Assembly: GCA_002477475.1 (NCBI GenBank)
Contig: DLPX01000066.1
Location: 1 to 14,581, forward strand
Length of the DNA stretch: 14,581 nt
Direction: 5' to 3'
DNA from: Proteobacteria bacterium UBA7447
GTDB lineage: Bacteria > Pseudomonadota > Gammaproteobacteria > Arenicellales > UBA868
A model generated the notes under the pieces. It searched no databases. It was given only the letters and a program-made list of their open reading frames with translations, and was not told where the DNA came from. Position numbers and translations under genes: made by a program. Below are positions 7,431 through 13,311 of the stretch, one piece after another (the first letter of the stretch is position 1; each line of letters opens with the position of its first letter).

Positions 7431-8128
7431 TCGTAGTCGGGCTCCCACTTGTAGCCGGTTCCATGAACGGTCTGGATTCGATCAAAAGTCGGATCAAGGG
7501 CTCTGAACTTGTTTCGGATGCGCCGGATGTATCCGTTGATCGTGTTGCGCTCGACCAGGCCTTGGCGTGTCACATCACTTAGCGCATCATAGGTGCGAAC
7601 ATGGCCTGGATTTCGGGTGAGGGATTCGATGATCCAGAACTCAGTTAGGGTTAAATTGACCGGCTCACGTTTCCAGTGAATCAACATGCTCTTCTCGTTG
7701 ATTTCCAATGAACCCACTGCCACGGTGCTTTCGGGGGTGGGCGTGGTCTGGAGTTGTTCGGAGATTCGGAGCAGGGCGTGTACACGTGCGACCAAAAACT
7801 CCAGGCTGACCGGTTTGGTGATGTAATCCCATGCGGTCATCCTCTGGGATGAGATTCGGTCGGCATCGCTGTCACGAGCGGTCAAAAAGATTATCGGCAG
7901 GGTGGGGCTAAGATTTCGCAACTGCATGCACAGATCAAAGCCGCCGTCCATGTCCTCACCCAACATAATGTCAAGGAGCGCGAGATCAGGCAGTTCGCGG
8001 TCGAACGCAGCTTCAGCGCTGGGCCGATCAGGGAAAGCACGAACTTCGTAGCCGTGAGCCGTCAGCACGTCACAATAGTTTTCACGTTGATCGGTATCGT
8101 CCTCAACGATCGCAATAACAGTAGCCAT
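7427..8128 (-). CDS. pdsR: response regulator PdsR, proteobacterial dedicated sortase system type
   Basis: A 233-residue DNA-binding response regulator. Receiver domain 1-120: acidic pocket Glu9-Asp10-Asp11, phospho-acceptor Asp53 in LLDIML, switch Thr83 in IIFLTARDSD, and Lys105 in YITKP. An OmpR-type winged helix follows (about 130-230), with LTLTEFW, a recognition segment around NTINGYIRRIRNKF and the closing GTGYKW wing. The stretches RPSAEAAF, DGGFDLC, LTARDSD and LTLTEFW are hallmarks I associate with PdsR rather than general OmpR regulators. It normally works with PdsS to control a marine-type sortase system. Here it is the first gene of a two-gene minus-strand unit, its stop overlapping the pdsS start. 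A sigma70-like promoter lies at 8164-8193. It may also control its diverging neighbour, but I see no defined operator. Confidence 0.88.
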   Translation of the reverse strand: MATVIAIVEDDTDQRENYCDVLTAHGYEVRAFPDRPSAEAAFDRELPDLALLDIMLGEDMDGGFDLCMQLRNLSPTLPIIFLTARDSDADRISSQRMTAWDYITKPVSLEFLVARVHALLRISEQLQTTPTPESTVAVGSLEINEKSMLIHWKREPVNLTLTEFWIIESLTRNPGHVRTYDALSDVTRQGLVERNTINGYIRRIRNKFRALDPTFDRIQTVHGTGYKWEPDYE

Positions 8129-8163
8129 TTAGAATCTCAAGATCGGTCGGTTCTAAGACGAAT

Positions 8164-8193
8164 ATAGTAGGGGAATGTCTTGAGTGCAGTCAA
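8164..8193 (-). promoter_or_regulatory. probable sigma70 promoter of pdsRS
   Basis: On the minus strand, TTGACT (8193-8188) and TACTAT (8169-8164) are separated by 18 nt, a good match to -35/-10 consensus. Transcription would start near 8157, giving a leader of about 30 nt before the pdsR ATG at 8128. Confidence 0.55.
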
Positions 8194-8293
8194 AGAAGCA
8201 GGAACTTGCCATTCTTTTGTCATAGGTTCTCCTGCCGAATACCCCTCGGAGCACCTAACATGGATCCACCTAAGCAAGCGAAGAGTGTTGTCC

Positions 8294-8579
8294 ATGCGCA
8301 AAATGGTGTTTGTTCCCTTATCGGACGAGATGATTTACGAAAACCCTGAACTCATCACGGGGCCTATCAGAGCCTTTGGATCCGAAAGCGTCAGTTTTCC
8401 GGGCTTGGTGCACGCTGGAGAAAAGGCCGAGCTCAGATCGCGAGGGAGGAAACATCAGGTTAGGGGAATCGACCGCAGGGTTGCCTCGGCCCCAATTCGT
8501 TCCGGAACCAGTATTCGTACTTAGAAACGCGGTCGTCGTCAATTTAGAGCCACAGGAGAAAGGCGAAATCGTTCTCTGA
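8294..8579 (+). pseudogene. small hypothetical gene with apparent one-base frameshift
   Basis: From ATG 8294 one frame gives a protein-like start (MVFVPLSDEMIYENPELITG from residue 4 on) but then becomes arginine-rich and stops at 8522-8524. The frame one base on, open to a TGA at 8577-8579, carries a protein-like end (PEPVFVLRNAVVVNLEP near the C terminus). If the A-run at about 8419-8422 (GGAGAAAAGG) had one A fewer, the two halves would join into one protein of about 95 residues with no internal stop. This fits a frameshift mutation, a sequencing error or, less likely, programmed shifting. Two tandem terminators begin 13 nt after the 8579 stop, which supports a transcribed gene of that length. 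It diverges from pdsR. I do not recognise the family and assign no function. Taken strictly, the unshifted reading is 8294-8524 (76 residues); TTG 8180 could extend it upstream. Confidence 0.45.
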
Positions 8580-8591
8580 ACTCGGTAATAG

Positions 8592-8622
8592 AAAAGGGCA
8601 GCCACGTAGGGCCGCCCTTTTT
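8592..8622. terminator. bidirectional rho-independent terminator
   Basis: AAAAGGGC (8592-8599) pairs with GCCCTTTT (8614-8621). Inside, GCC (8601-8603) pairs with GGC (8610-8612) across one mismatch and a six-base loop. Five T follow on the plus strand, and a T-rich stretch also follows on the minus strand, so it can end both the small plus-strand gene and the bactofilin transcript. Confidence 0.75.
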
Positions 8623-8630
8623 AGAAAGGT

Positions 8631-8657
8631 AAACCGTGGCCAACGCCGCGGTTTTTT
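8631..8657 (+). terminator. second rho-independent terminator, overlapping the bactofilin stop
   Basis: Bases 8631-8640 pair with 8645-8654 over ten base pairs (one T-G wobble) around a CAAC loop, and the T-run continues to 8657. It is oriented to stop plus-strand transcription before it enters the bactofilin gene antisense. Its distal edge overlaps the bactofilin stop codon at 8656-8658. Confidence 0.7.
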
Positions 8658-9177
8658 AGTTTCGGAGCGATCCCGTTTCAGGAGTGTCTCTTCCGGGTCT
8701 CACTGGACGCGCGGTCGCCGGACGAAGGCGAGGCGTCTTCGCTCTATCCCCAACGGTCGCATTCTCGGTGTCCATATCAACGGAACCTTTAAAGCTGCAG
8801 CCATCTTCCAAGACAACACGCGGGGCGCGGATATCGCCTTTGACCTTCCCCGAAGGGCTAATAATCACCTGCTCGCTGCCATAAAGCTCGCCGTTTACTT
8901 GGCCGTCGACACGAATGATCCGGGCGTTGATGTTGGCGGTTACCCGGCCGTTCTCGCTAACAACCAGGTTGTTGTCTTTGAAGTTGACCGTTCCTTCAAT
9001 TGAACCATCTACGACGAGGTCTTCCTCTCCCGTGACGTCCCCATGAATCACGATGGAGGACCCGATGGTCGCGGGTTTACGGGAACCTGTCTTCGGCGAA
9101 GAGCTGGCCTTAGCGGTTGTGGAGGTTGGGGCTTCATCAGCTCCAGCACTGGCTGCGTCAATTTCCTTTTGTGACAT
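8656..9177 (-). CDS. bactofilin family cytoskeletal protein
   Basis: A 173-residue bactofilin (DUF583/PF04519). Residues 1-38 are a Ser/Thr/Ala/Lys-rich disordered tail. Residues about 39-140 form the repeating right-handed beta-helix: SSIVIHGDVTGEEDLVVDG, then short turns such as GRVTANINARIIRVDG, QVNGELYG and GKVKGDIRAP. The Arg/Pro-rich C-terminal tail follows. Bactofilins polymerise without nucleotide into membrane-associated filaments that position cell-wall enzymes or envelope structures. The usual neighbour, an M23 peptidase, is absent, so the cargo here is unknown. It is monocistronic: promoter at 9264-9292, terminator at 8592-8622. AGGA lies 12 nt before ATG 9177, a rather long spacing. 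Confidence 0.9.
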   Translation of the reverse strand: MSQKEIDAASAGADEAPTSTTAKASSSPKTGSRKPATIGSSIVIHGDVTGEEDLVVDGSIEGTVNFKDNNLVVSENGRVTANINARIIRVDGQVNGELYGSEQVIISPSGKVKGDIRAPRVVLEDGCSFKGSVDMDTENATVGDRAKTPRLRPATARPVRPGRDTPETGSLRN

Positions 9178-9208
9178 GTCGGTATCAAGTTCCTCGGCCG
9201 TTATAGTT

Positions 9209-9230
9209 AAAAGGCCCCTAGAAAGAGCCT
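9209..9230 (-). terminator. possible terminator or attenuator hairpin in the bactofilin leader
   Basis: On the minus strand AGGCTC (9230-9225) can pair with GGGCCT (9217-9212) around a seven-base loop, followed by TTT. It lies between the predicted bactofilin promoter and its start codon. It may end read-through from the tatD operon or attenuate bactofilin transcription. The stem is short. Confidence 0.35.
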
Positions 9231-9263
9231 ATCGACGGGCTTCTGCCGCCCGCTACTTAGGGA

Positions 9264-9292
9264 ATTGTCGCTGAGCGGGGCGATAGGGTCAA
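9264..9292 (-). promoter_or_regulatory. probable sigma70 promoter of the bactofilin gene
   Basis: On the minus strand, TTGACC (9292-9287) and GACAAT (9269-9264) are separated by 17 nt, near-consensus boxes at ideal spacing. The predicted leader is about 80 nt and contains the hairpin at 9209-9230. Confidence 0.5.
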
Positions 9293-9330
9293 TCTCACTC
9301 CGAGATGCGCTGGCCGCCGGCCCGACGTAG

Positions 9331-9358
9331 ACTTAACATAATATACATTATACGTAAT
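9331..9358 (-). other. dif: dif site (XerC/XerD chromosome dimer resolution site)
   Basis: Read on the minus strand, the XerC arm is ATTACGTATAA (9358-9348), the 6-bp centre is TGTATA (9347-9342), and the XerD arm is TTATGTTAAGT (9341-9331). Compared from memory with the E. coli dif, 23 of 28 positions agree. The centre is identical and the XerD arm differs at one base; the other differences are in the XerC arm, the more variable one in this class. XerC/XerD act here with FtsK to resolve chromosome dimers at division. It sits in the non-coding gap between tatD and the bactofilin gene. No second copy or integrase is nearby, so it is more likely the chromosomal dif than the edge of a Xer-dependent integrated element. 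Confidence 0.88.
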
Positions 9359-9393
9359 CCTGCCCAGAACCACCAACAATCCGGGGAATCAGA

Positions 9394-10170
9394 CTATTTC
9401 TCGGCCCTGTTGAAAAGACGGAAAAAGTTCTCTGTCGTCAGCGCTGCCAGCTCTGACAACTCCAATCCACGCAGATCAGCCAAGCACTCTGCTGTGTGCT
9501 TTACGAAGGCCGGTTCATTACGCTTCCCTCTGAACGGCACCGGTGCGAGATATGGGGCATCCGTCTCCACCAGGAGTCTGTCGAGAGGAACTTTCTGAGC
9601 CACCTCACGAAGATCCTGAGCGTTCTTGAACGTCACGATCCCTGAAAAAGAGATATAGAAACCAAGATCCAACGCGCCCTTGGCTGTCGCCCAATCCTCT
9701 GCGAAACAGTGCATCACGCCGCCGGCTTTAGAGGCCTGCTCTGCTTGCATGAGCTCCAGAGTCTCTTTCGCGGCATTGCGTGTATGGATGATAAGCGGCT
9801 TTTTAGTCTGCCGAGCGGCCCCAATATGTCGAGAGAACCGTTCCTTTTGCGTGCGTGGGTCACAGTCGTCCCGATAGAAGTCGAGGCCGGTCTCGCCGAT
9901 CGCTACGACCTTCCGGTCTGAGGCAAGTATCTCCAGTTGCTCCTGCAAGGGCTCGTCGTTCGGCTCCAGCTGAGTGTTAGGGTGAACGCCGACGCTTGCT
10001 GAAATGTGTTTGGAGCGGTTCGCAATGGCAAGAACCCGGTGAAAATCCGCAAGATTTACACAGACGCAAAGCAGATGACCGACATCAGCCGAAAATGCGC
10101 GGTCAAGGACCCCTGAGAGGTCTTCACCGAATTCCGGAAAGTCAACATGGCAATGAGAGTCGACCAGCAT
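9394..10170 (-). CDS. ycfH: TatD family metal-dependent DNase
   Basis: A 258-residue TIM-barrel hydrolase of the TatD family, of normal length and with all metal ligands: His6 and His8 in DSHCHVD, Glu93 in GETGLDFYR, His129 in LIIHTR, His154 in MHCF, and Asp204 in ETDAPYL. The family has magnesium-dependent 3'-5' exonuclease or endonuclease activity and acts in the cytoplasm. By position (last gene of the fabF-mltG-tmk-holB-pilZ unit) this is the YcfH orthologue rather than TatD itself. Its ATG lies 30 nt after the pilZ stop, so it is very probably co-transcribed. No clear terminator follows; about 35 nt after its TAG comes the dif site. Confidence 0.92.
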   Translation of the reverse strand: MLVDSHCHVDFPEFGEDLSGVLDRAFSADVGHLLCVCVNLADFHRVLAIANRSKHISASVGVHPNTQLEPNDEPLQEQLEILASDRKVVAIGETGLDFYRDDCDPRTQKERFSRHIGAARQTKKPLIIHTRNAAKETLELMQAEQASKAGGVMHCFAEDWATAKGALDLGFYISFSGIVTFKNAQDLREVAQKVPLDRLLVETDAPYLAPVPFRGKRNEPAFVKHTAECLADLRGLELSELAALTTENFFRLFNRAEK

Positions 10171-10200
10171 GGCAGTTCTTCCTGTTGAGTTAACGAGGCG

Positions 10201-10560
10201 TCAAAGGGTGTGGGTAGCGGCCGATTGTTGAGTTGCTCCAACCACCAACTCTTCGATCCGGCCCTTCAACTTCGCTCCGTCCTGACCTTTGAACTGAACG
10301 CCAACACCCCTGGTCCGGCTGCTTTGAGCGCCTGCAGGCGTCATCCAGACGACGGTCGCGGCAAGCGCATACTGCTCCTCTCCTAACAGTTTAACAACAA
10401 GAAATACTTCATCACCCATCCGATATTCGTTGTGAGTGGGAACAAATAGGCCGGCACTTCTTAAGAACGGCATAAAAGCAGCCCTAAGGGTCCGCAAGTC
10501 ATTGATAGAGACCGACAAGACACGAGGCCGTGCTTTTTTTGGAGAGTTAGTTTCGGTCAT
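10201..10560 (-). CDS. pilZ: type IV pilus assembly protein PilZ
   Basis: A 119-residue single PilZ-domain protein very similar in style to Pseudomonas PilZ: an early LSVSINDLRTLRAAFMPFL stretch, GLFVPT, YRMGDEVFL, VVWMTPAGAQ, then GVGVQF. Like true PilZ, and unlike c-di-GMP receptors, it lacks the N-terminal RxxxR motif, so it should work by protein contact (PilB and FimX-like partners in other species) in type IV pilus extension. Its ATG overlaps the holB stop as ATGA, so translation is probably coupled. This holB-pilZ neighbourhood is common in pilus-bearing Gammaproteobacteria and implies pil genes elsewhere in the genome. Confidence 0.93.
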   Translation of the reverse strand: MTETNSPKKARPRVLSVSINDLRTLRAAFMPFLRSAGLFVPTHNEYRMGDEVFLVVKLLGEEQYALAATVVWMTPAGAQSSRTRGVGVQFKGQDGAKLKGRIEELVVGATQQSAATHTL

Positions 10561-11615
10561 TTTGATCCACCATTAGTAAAATTTGATACCCGAGCGTGTT
10601 CTTCGCACACCCACGCGCAAATATCCTCGAGAGCAAGTTGTTCGTCAACCGCAGAACCCACGCTCTCCCTCGCTGATCCGAGTCTTTGAAACGCGCGAAT
10701 GGAGAACCCGCGGTCACGGAAAAGCCCCCTTGCCGCGGGCGTAACCCCTTCCCTTACACACTCGCGAACGGCTTGCAGTGTGAGGTTCTGTAATATGCGC
10801 AGAGCTCGGTCTATCCCAACTTCTCCACACATTCTCGCCAAGGTCAGGCTATCTGGCGTCTTTTGGTTCTTTCCCATACAGTAGGCTATCAGAGTACTGA
10901 TGGCCGCCATGCCCCGGTTTGAAAGGAGTTCATCTATGGTAATCGGTCCTAAGCCAGAAACCAGCAGAGTTGAGAGATCTTCGTTATCTGCTTCGTGTCG
11001 CCCACGAAGCCAGGCTAAAGCATCATCAAGGATAGGCGCGGGGCAATCAATTCGAATGCAGCGGCTGTGAATGGTTGCGGGCAGTCGATAGGGGAAGCTC
11101 GTCACAAGAATGAATAGAGTCTCCCCTGCTGGCTCTTCGAGCACTTTCAGCATAGCGTTCGCGGCATTGCGATTCAGCGTATCTGCTGCCAGGACTAGCG
11201 CGATTTTTCTGCCTCCGAGGCAACTCGTTTCCAATAGCGAGTCGGACAGAAGCCGAGCACTGTCCACACTGATAACGTTGCTCCGTTTGCGTCTCTGACC
11301 GGGTTGGCCTGGATCAAGATAACGTTGCGCGTGGCCGAGTAAGGCGGGATGACAGTCTTCGGCCAGTACTTCCGGCATTAAAAGATGAAGGTCAGGATGC
11401 GCGCTGTTTGAGACCAGATGGCACGATTGGCACGAACCGCAGGGGCCACCTTCCCGCGACTGTTTGCAAAGCATCAGTGTGGCCAGGTCGAGACCCAGGA
11501 GATACTTGCCGATTGCAGGTGGCCCGGAAACCAACAGGCCATGATGCCTGTGCGCACTGCCCAGAAGCTTTTCTCTCGTGGGGATGAGCCAGGGAAGGTC
11601 CGCTGAGTCAATCAA
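10557..11615 (-). CDS. holB: DNA polymerase III subunit delta prime
   Basis: A 352-residue clamp-loader AAA+ subunit. The Walker A region is GPPAIGKY (31-38): the Ser/Thr after the lysine is replaced by Tyr, as expected for delta prime, which does not hydrolyse ATP. A zinc site follows (Cys50, Cys59, Cys62, Cys65). Further on are NAMLKVLEEP and the SRC motif (TIHSRC), whose arginine serves as the arginine finger for the neighbouring subunit. With delta and tau/gamma it loads the beta clamp. I accept the TTG start at 11615: GGAG lies six bases upstream and the family pattern (Pro-Trp-Leu near residue 9) fits. It overlaps the tmk end by 8 nt and the pilZ start by ATGA, so the trio is translationally linked. 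Confidence 0.93.
   Translation of the reverse strand: MIDSADLPWLIPTREKLLGSAHRHHGLLVSGPPAIGKYLLGLDLATLMLCKQSREGGPCGSCQSCHLVSNSAHPDLHLLMPEVLAEDCHPALLGHAQRYLDPGQPGQRRKRSNVISVDSARLLSDSLLETSCLGGRKIALVLAADTLNRNAANAMLKVLEEPAGETLFILVTSFPYRLPATIHSRCIRIDCPAPILDDALAWLRGRHEADNEDLSTLLVSGLGPITIDELLSNRGMAAISTLIAYCMGKNQKTPDSLTLARMCGEVGIDRALRILQNLTLQAVRECVREGVTPAARGLFRDRGFSIRAFQRLGSARESVGSAVDEQLALEDICAWVCEEHARVSNFTNGGSK
10746..10753 (-). other. KOPS-like octamer pointing to dif
   Basis: CCCTTCCC on the plus strand (GGGAAGGG on the minus strand), within holB, right of dif and oriented towards it. Confidence 0.35.
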
Positions 11616-12240
11616 TCAAAACTCCGAATCGTTCGCTCAGCAGTATTTTTATATGGTTATAGAGTTCGCCAACCGCCTGGCTGGCATCGAGGTTGACCAC
11701 CCGATCTCCATTTGCCTCAGCGATATGATGATAGGCGGCTCGTACCCGCTCCTTAAATGCAGACTCCTCAGACTCGAAACGGTCATGGCTGGTACCGCGC
11801 CCCCCTGTTCGCCGAACGCCGGCATCAATCCCGAGGTCAAGCAGAATGGTCAGGTCCGGTTTGAGACCTCCAGTTGCGATTTTCTCAAGCGAGGCAATCA
11901 GGGAATTCGGCAGGCCTCTCCCCCCACCCTGATAGGCATAACTGGCGTCTGTGTAGCGGTCGCAAAGGACCCAACGGCCTGACGTCAGAGCCGGCTCAAT
12001 AACTTTCTTGGTATGGTGCGATCGAGCGGCAAACATCAGCAAGACTTCTGTTTCAGCATCTATCGAACTCGCATCATGCAGTACCCAATTCCTGATCTCC
12101 TCGGCAAGTTTCGTGCCCCCAGGCTCGCGGGTAACCAAAGGATCTTGCCCGGCTCGCGATAATGCCTGCGAAAGAAGTTCAATCTGAGTCGTCTTTCCCG
12201 CGCCGTCGCCTCCCTCGAAGGTGATGAACCGACCTCTCAT
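11608..12240 (-). CDS. tmk: thymidylate kinase (dTMP kinase)
   Basis: A 210-residue P-loop kinase that phosphorylates dTMP to dTDP, an essential step in dTTP supply. The P-loop is GGDGAGKT (10-17); VTREPGGT (36-43) contacts the nucleotide; DRYTDAS (94-100) is the DR(Y/F) thymidine-site motif with the following YAYQGGGRG; the LID region RTGGRGTSHDRFE (144-156) carries the basic residues of E. coli-type enzymes, whose own P-loop lacks the extra arginine. Length is normal. It follows mltG by 18 nt and overlaps the holB start. Confidence 0.95.
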   Translation of the reverse strand: MRGRFITFEGGDGAGKTTQIELLSQALSRAGQDPLVTREPGGTKLAEEIRNWVLHDASSIDAETEVLLMFAARSHHTKKVIEPALTSGRWVLCDRYTDASYAYQGGGRGLPNSLIASLEKIATGGLKPDLTILLDLGIDAGVRRTGGRGTSHDRFESEESAFKERVRAAYHHIAEANGDRVVNLDASQAVGELYNHIKILLSERFGVLID

Positions 12241-12258
12241 AATCCGTTTGATCGATTT

Positions 12259-13284
12259 TCACCGACGATATTTTTTGACGGCACGGTTGTGCTCCTCAAG
12301 TGTTCTAGAAAACTCGTGTGAGCCGTCACCCTTTGCCATGAAATAAAGGTCCTCGGTCTCTAGGGGGTTCACTGCCGCCAAAAGCGCTGCCCGTCCGGGT
12401 AGAGAAATGGGGCCAGGCGGCAAGCCATTGCGGGTATAGGTATTGTACGGCGTATCTTTCTTGAGATGACTTCTCTTTAGCGGCCCTTTGAAGCTCGGGC
12501 CTAGTCCGAATATCACCGTAGGGTCCGTCTGGAGCCGCATTTTCAAACGGAGCCGGTTGTGGAATACGCCGCTGATTCGAGGCATCTCAGATTCAAGCAT
12601 CGCTTCTTTTTGGATAATTGACGCAAGAATGAGTGCTTCATAGGGATCCTTCAAGAGGAGGTCAGCAGCGCGTGCGTCCCAGGCGCTGGAGAGCTCTTCT
12701 CGCATCTTCGTTGCTGCACGGCTAAGTACATTAAGGTCACTGTCCCTCCGCAGAAAGAAATACGTCGACGGGAAGAATGCCCCTTCAACACTGGGGGCGT
12801 CCAAGGATAAGTGATCTGCCAGGTCAGATTGGGAAAGGTTCGCCAGAGTGCCGGTCAGATTTTTCTCTTTTTCTAGCCGATCCCTCAGTTGGGAAAATCT
12901 CAGGCCCTCGACAATAGTCAGTTTTCTTTGATGAACATCTCCCCTGCTTATCTTCCCCAGAATCTGTGCAGGGCTGGTTTGTTGAGGAATCAGGAACTCC
13001 CCTGACTTGAATGTTCCAGAGGTTCCACTGAGCACTGCCCAAGCAAGCACGGGCCAGCGGGATCCAGCCAACCCCTCCGAAACCAACTGCGTCGCTAAAG
13101 AGTGTGTCCCGGTGCCAGGTGTGATGATCAGAAACTGCTCATTTTGGTTTATTGGCGTACGAATGGTCTGATAAAGAAAAAGCAGCGAGACACCAACGAG
13201 ACTTAGCGCCACTGCTGCGAAAAGACTCGCAAAACTCCACAGATACCATCGTCCTCGATGACCCCTAATCTTAACGATCGGCAT
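12259..13284 (-). CDS. mltG: endolytic murein transglycosylase MltG (YceG)
   Basis: A 341-residue inner-membrane enzyme that cuts nascent glycan strands and so sets their length. One N-terminal transmembrane helix (about 17-39, after a basic RGHRGR segment) leads to the periplasmic part: a LysM-like region (about 50-115), then the YceG catalytic domain. The catalytic glutamate is Glu227 in ASIIQKEA, followed by RISGVFHNRL, the LQTDPTV block and YNTYTRNGLPPGPI, all typical. The ATG at 13284 has no good Shine-Dalgarno sequence, but no better start is available before the membrane helix. It begins 27 nt after the fabF stop, where many relatives have pabC. Confidence 0.95.
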   Translation of the reverse strand: MPIVKIRGHRGRWYLWSFASLFAAVALSLVGVSLLFLYQTIRTPINQNEQFLIITPGTGTHSLATQLVSEGLAGSRWPVLAWAVLSGTSGTFKSGEFLIPQQTSPAQILGKISRGDVHQRKLTIVEGLRFSQLRDRLEKEKNLTGTLANLSQSDLADHLSLDAPSVEGAFFPSTYFFLRRDSDLNVLSRAATKMREELSSAWDARAADLLLKDPYEALILASIIQKEAMLESEMPRISGVFHNRLRLKMRLQTDPTVIFGLGPSFKGPLKRSHLKKDTPYNTYTRNGLPPGPISLPGRAALLAAVNPLETEDLYFMAKGDGSHEFSRTLEEHNRAVKKYRR

Positions 13285-13311
13285 GTCGCGTTGGATCGAT
13301 GGGATTGAAGA

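Noticed and set aside
8405..8430. Programmed +1 frameshift in the small gene
   Set aside because: No recognisable shift signal such as a rare codon, internal Shine-Dalgarno or downstream structure at proper spacing; a mutation or sequencing error at the A-run is simpler.
9300..9393. Attachment site of a Xer-dependent phage or integrative element
   Set aside because: Only one dif-like copy is seen and both flanks look like core chromosome, with no integrase or cargo genes.
9305..9598. Plus-strand open frame of 97 codons crossing the dif site
   Set aside because: It is mostly antisense to tatD, has no family features, and dif explains the non-coding part.
11578..11982. Plus-strand open frame of 134 codons opposite tmk
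   Set aside because: Antisense shadow of a clearly conserved gene, with no motif of its own.
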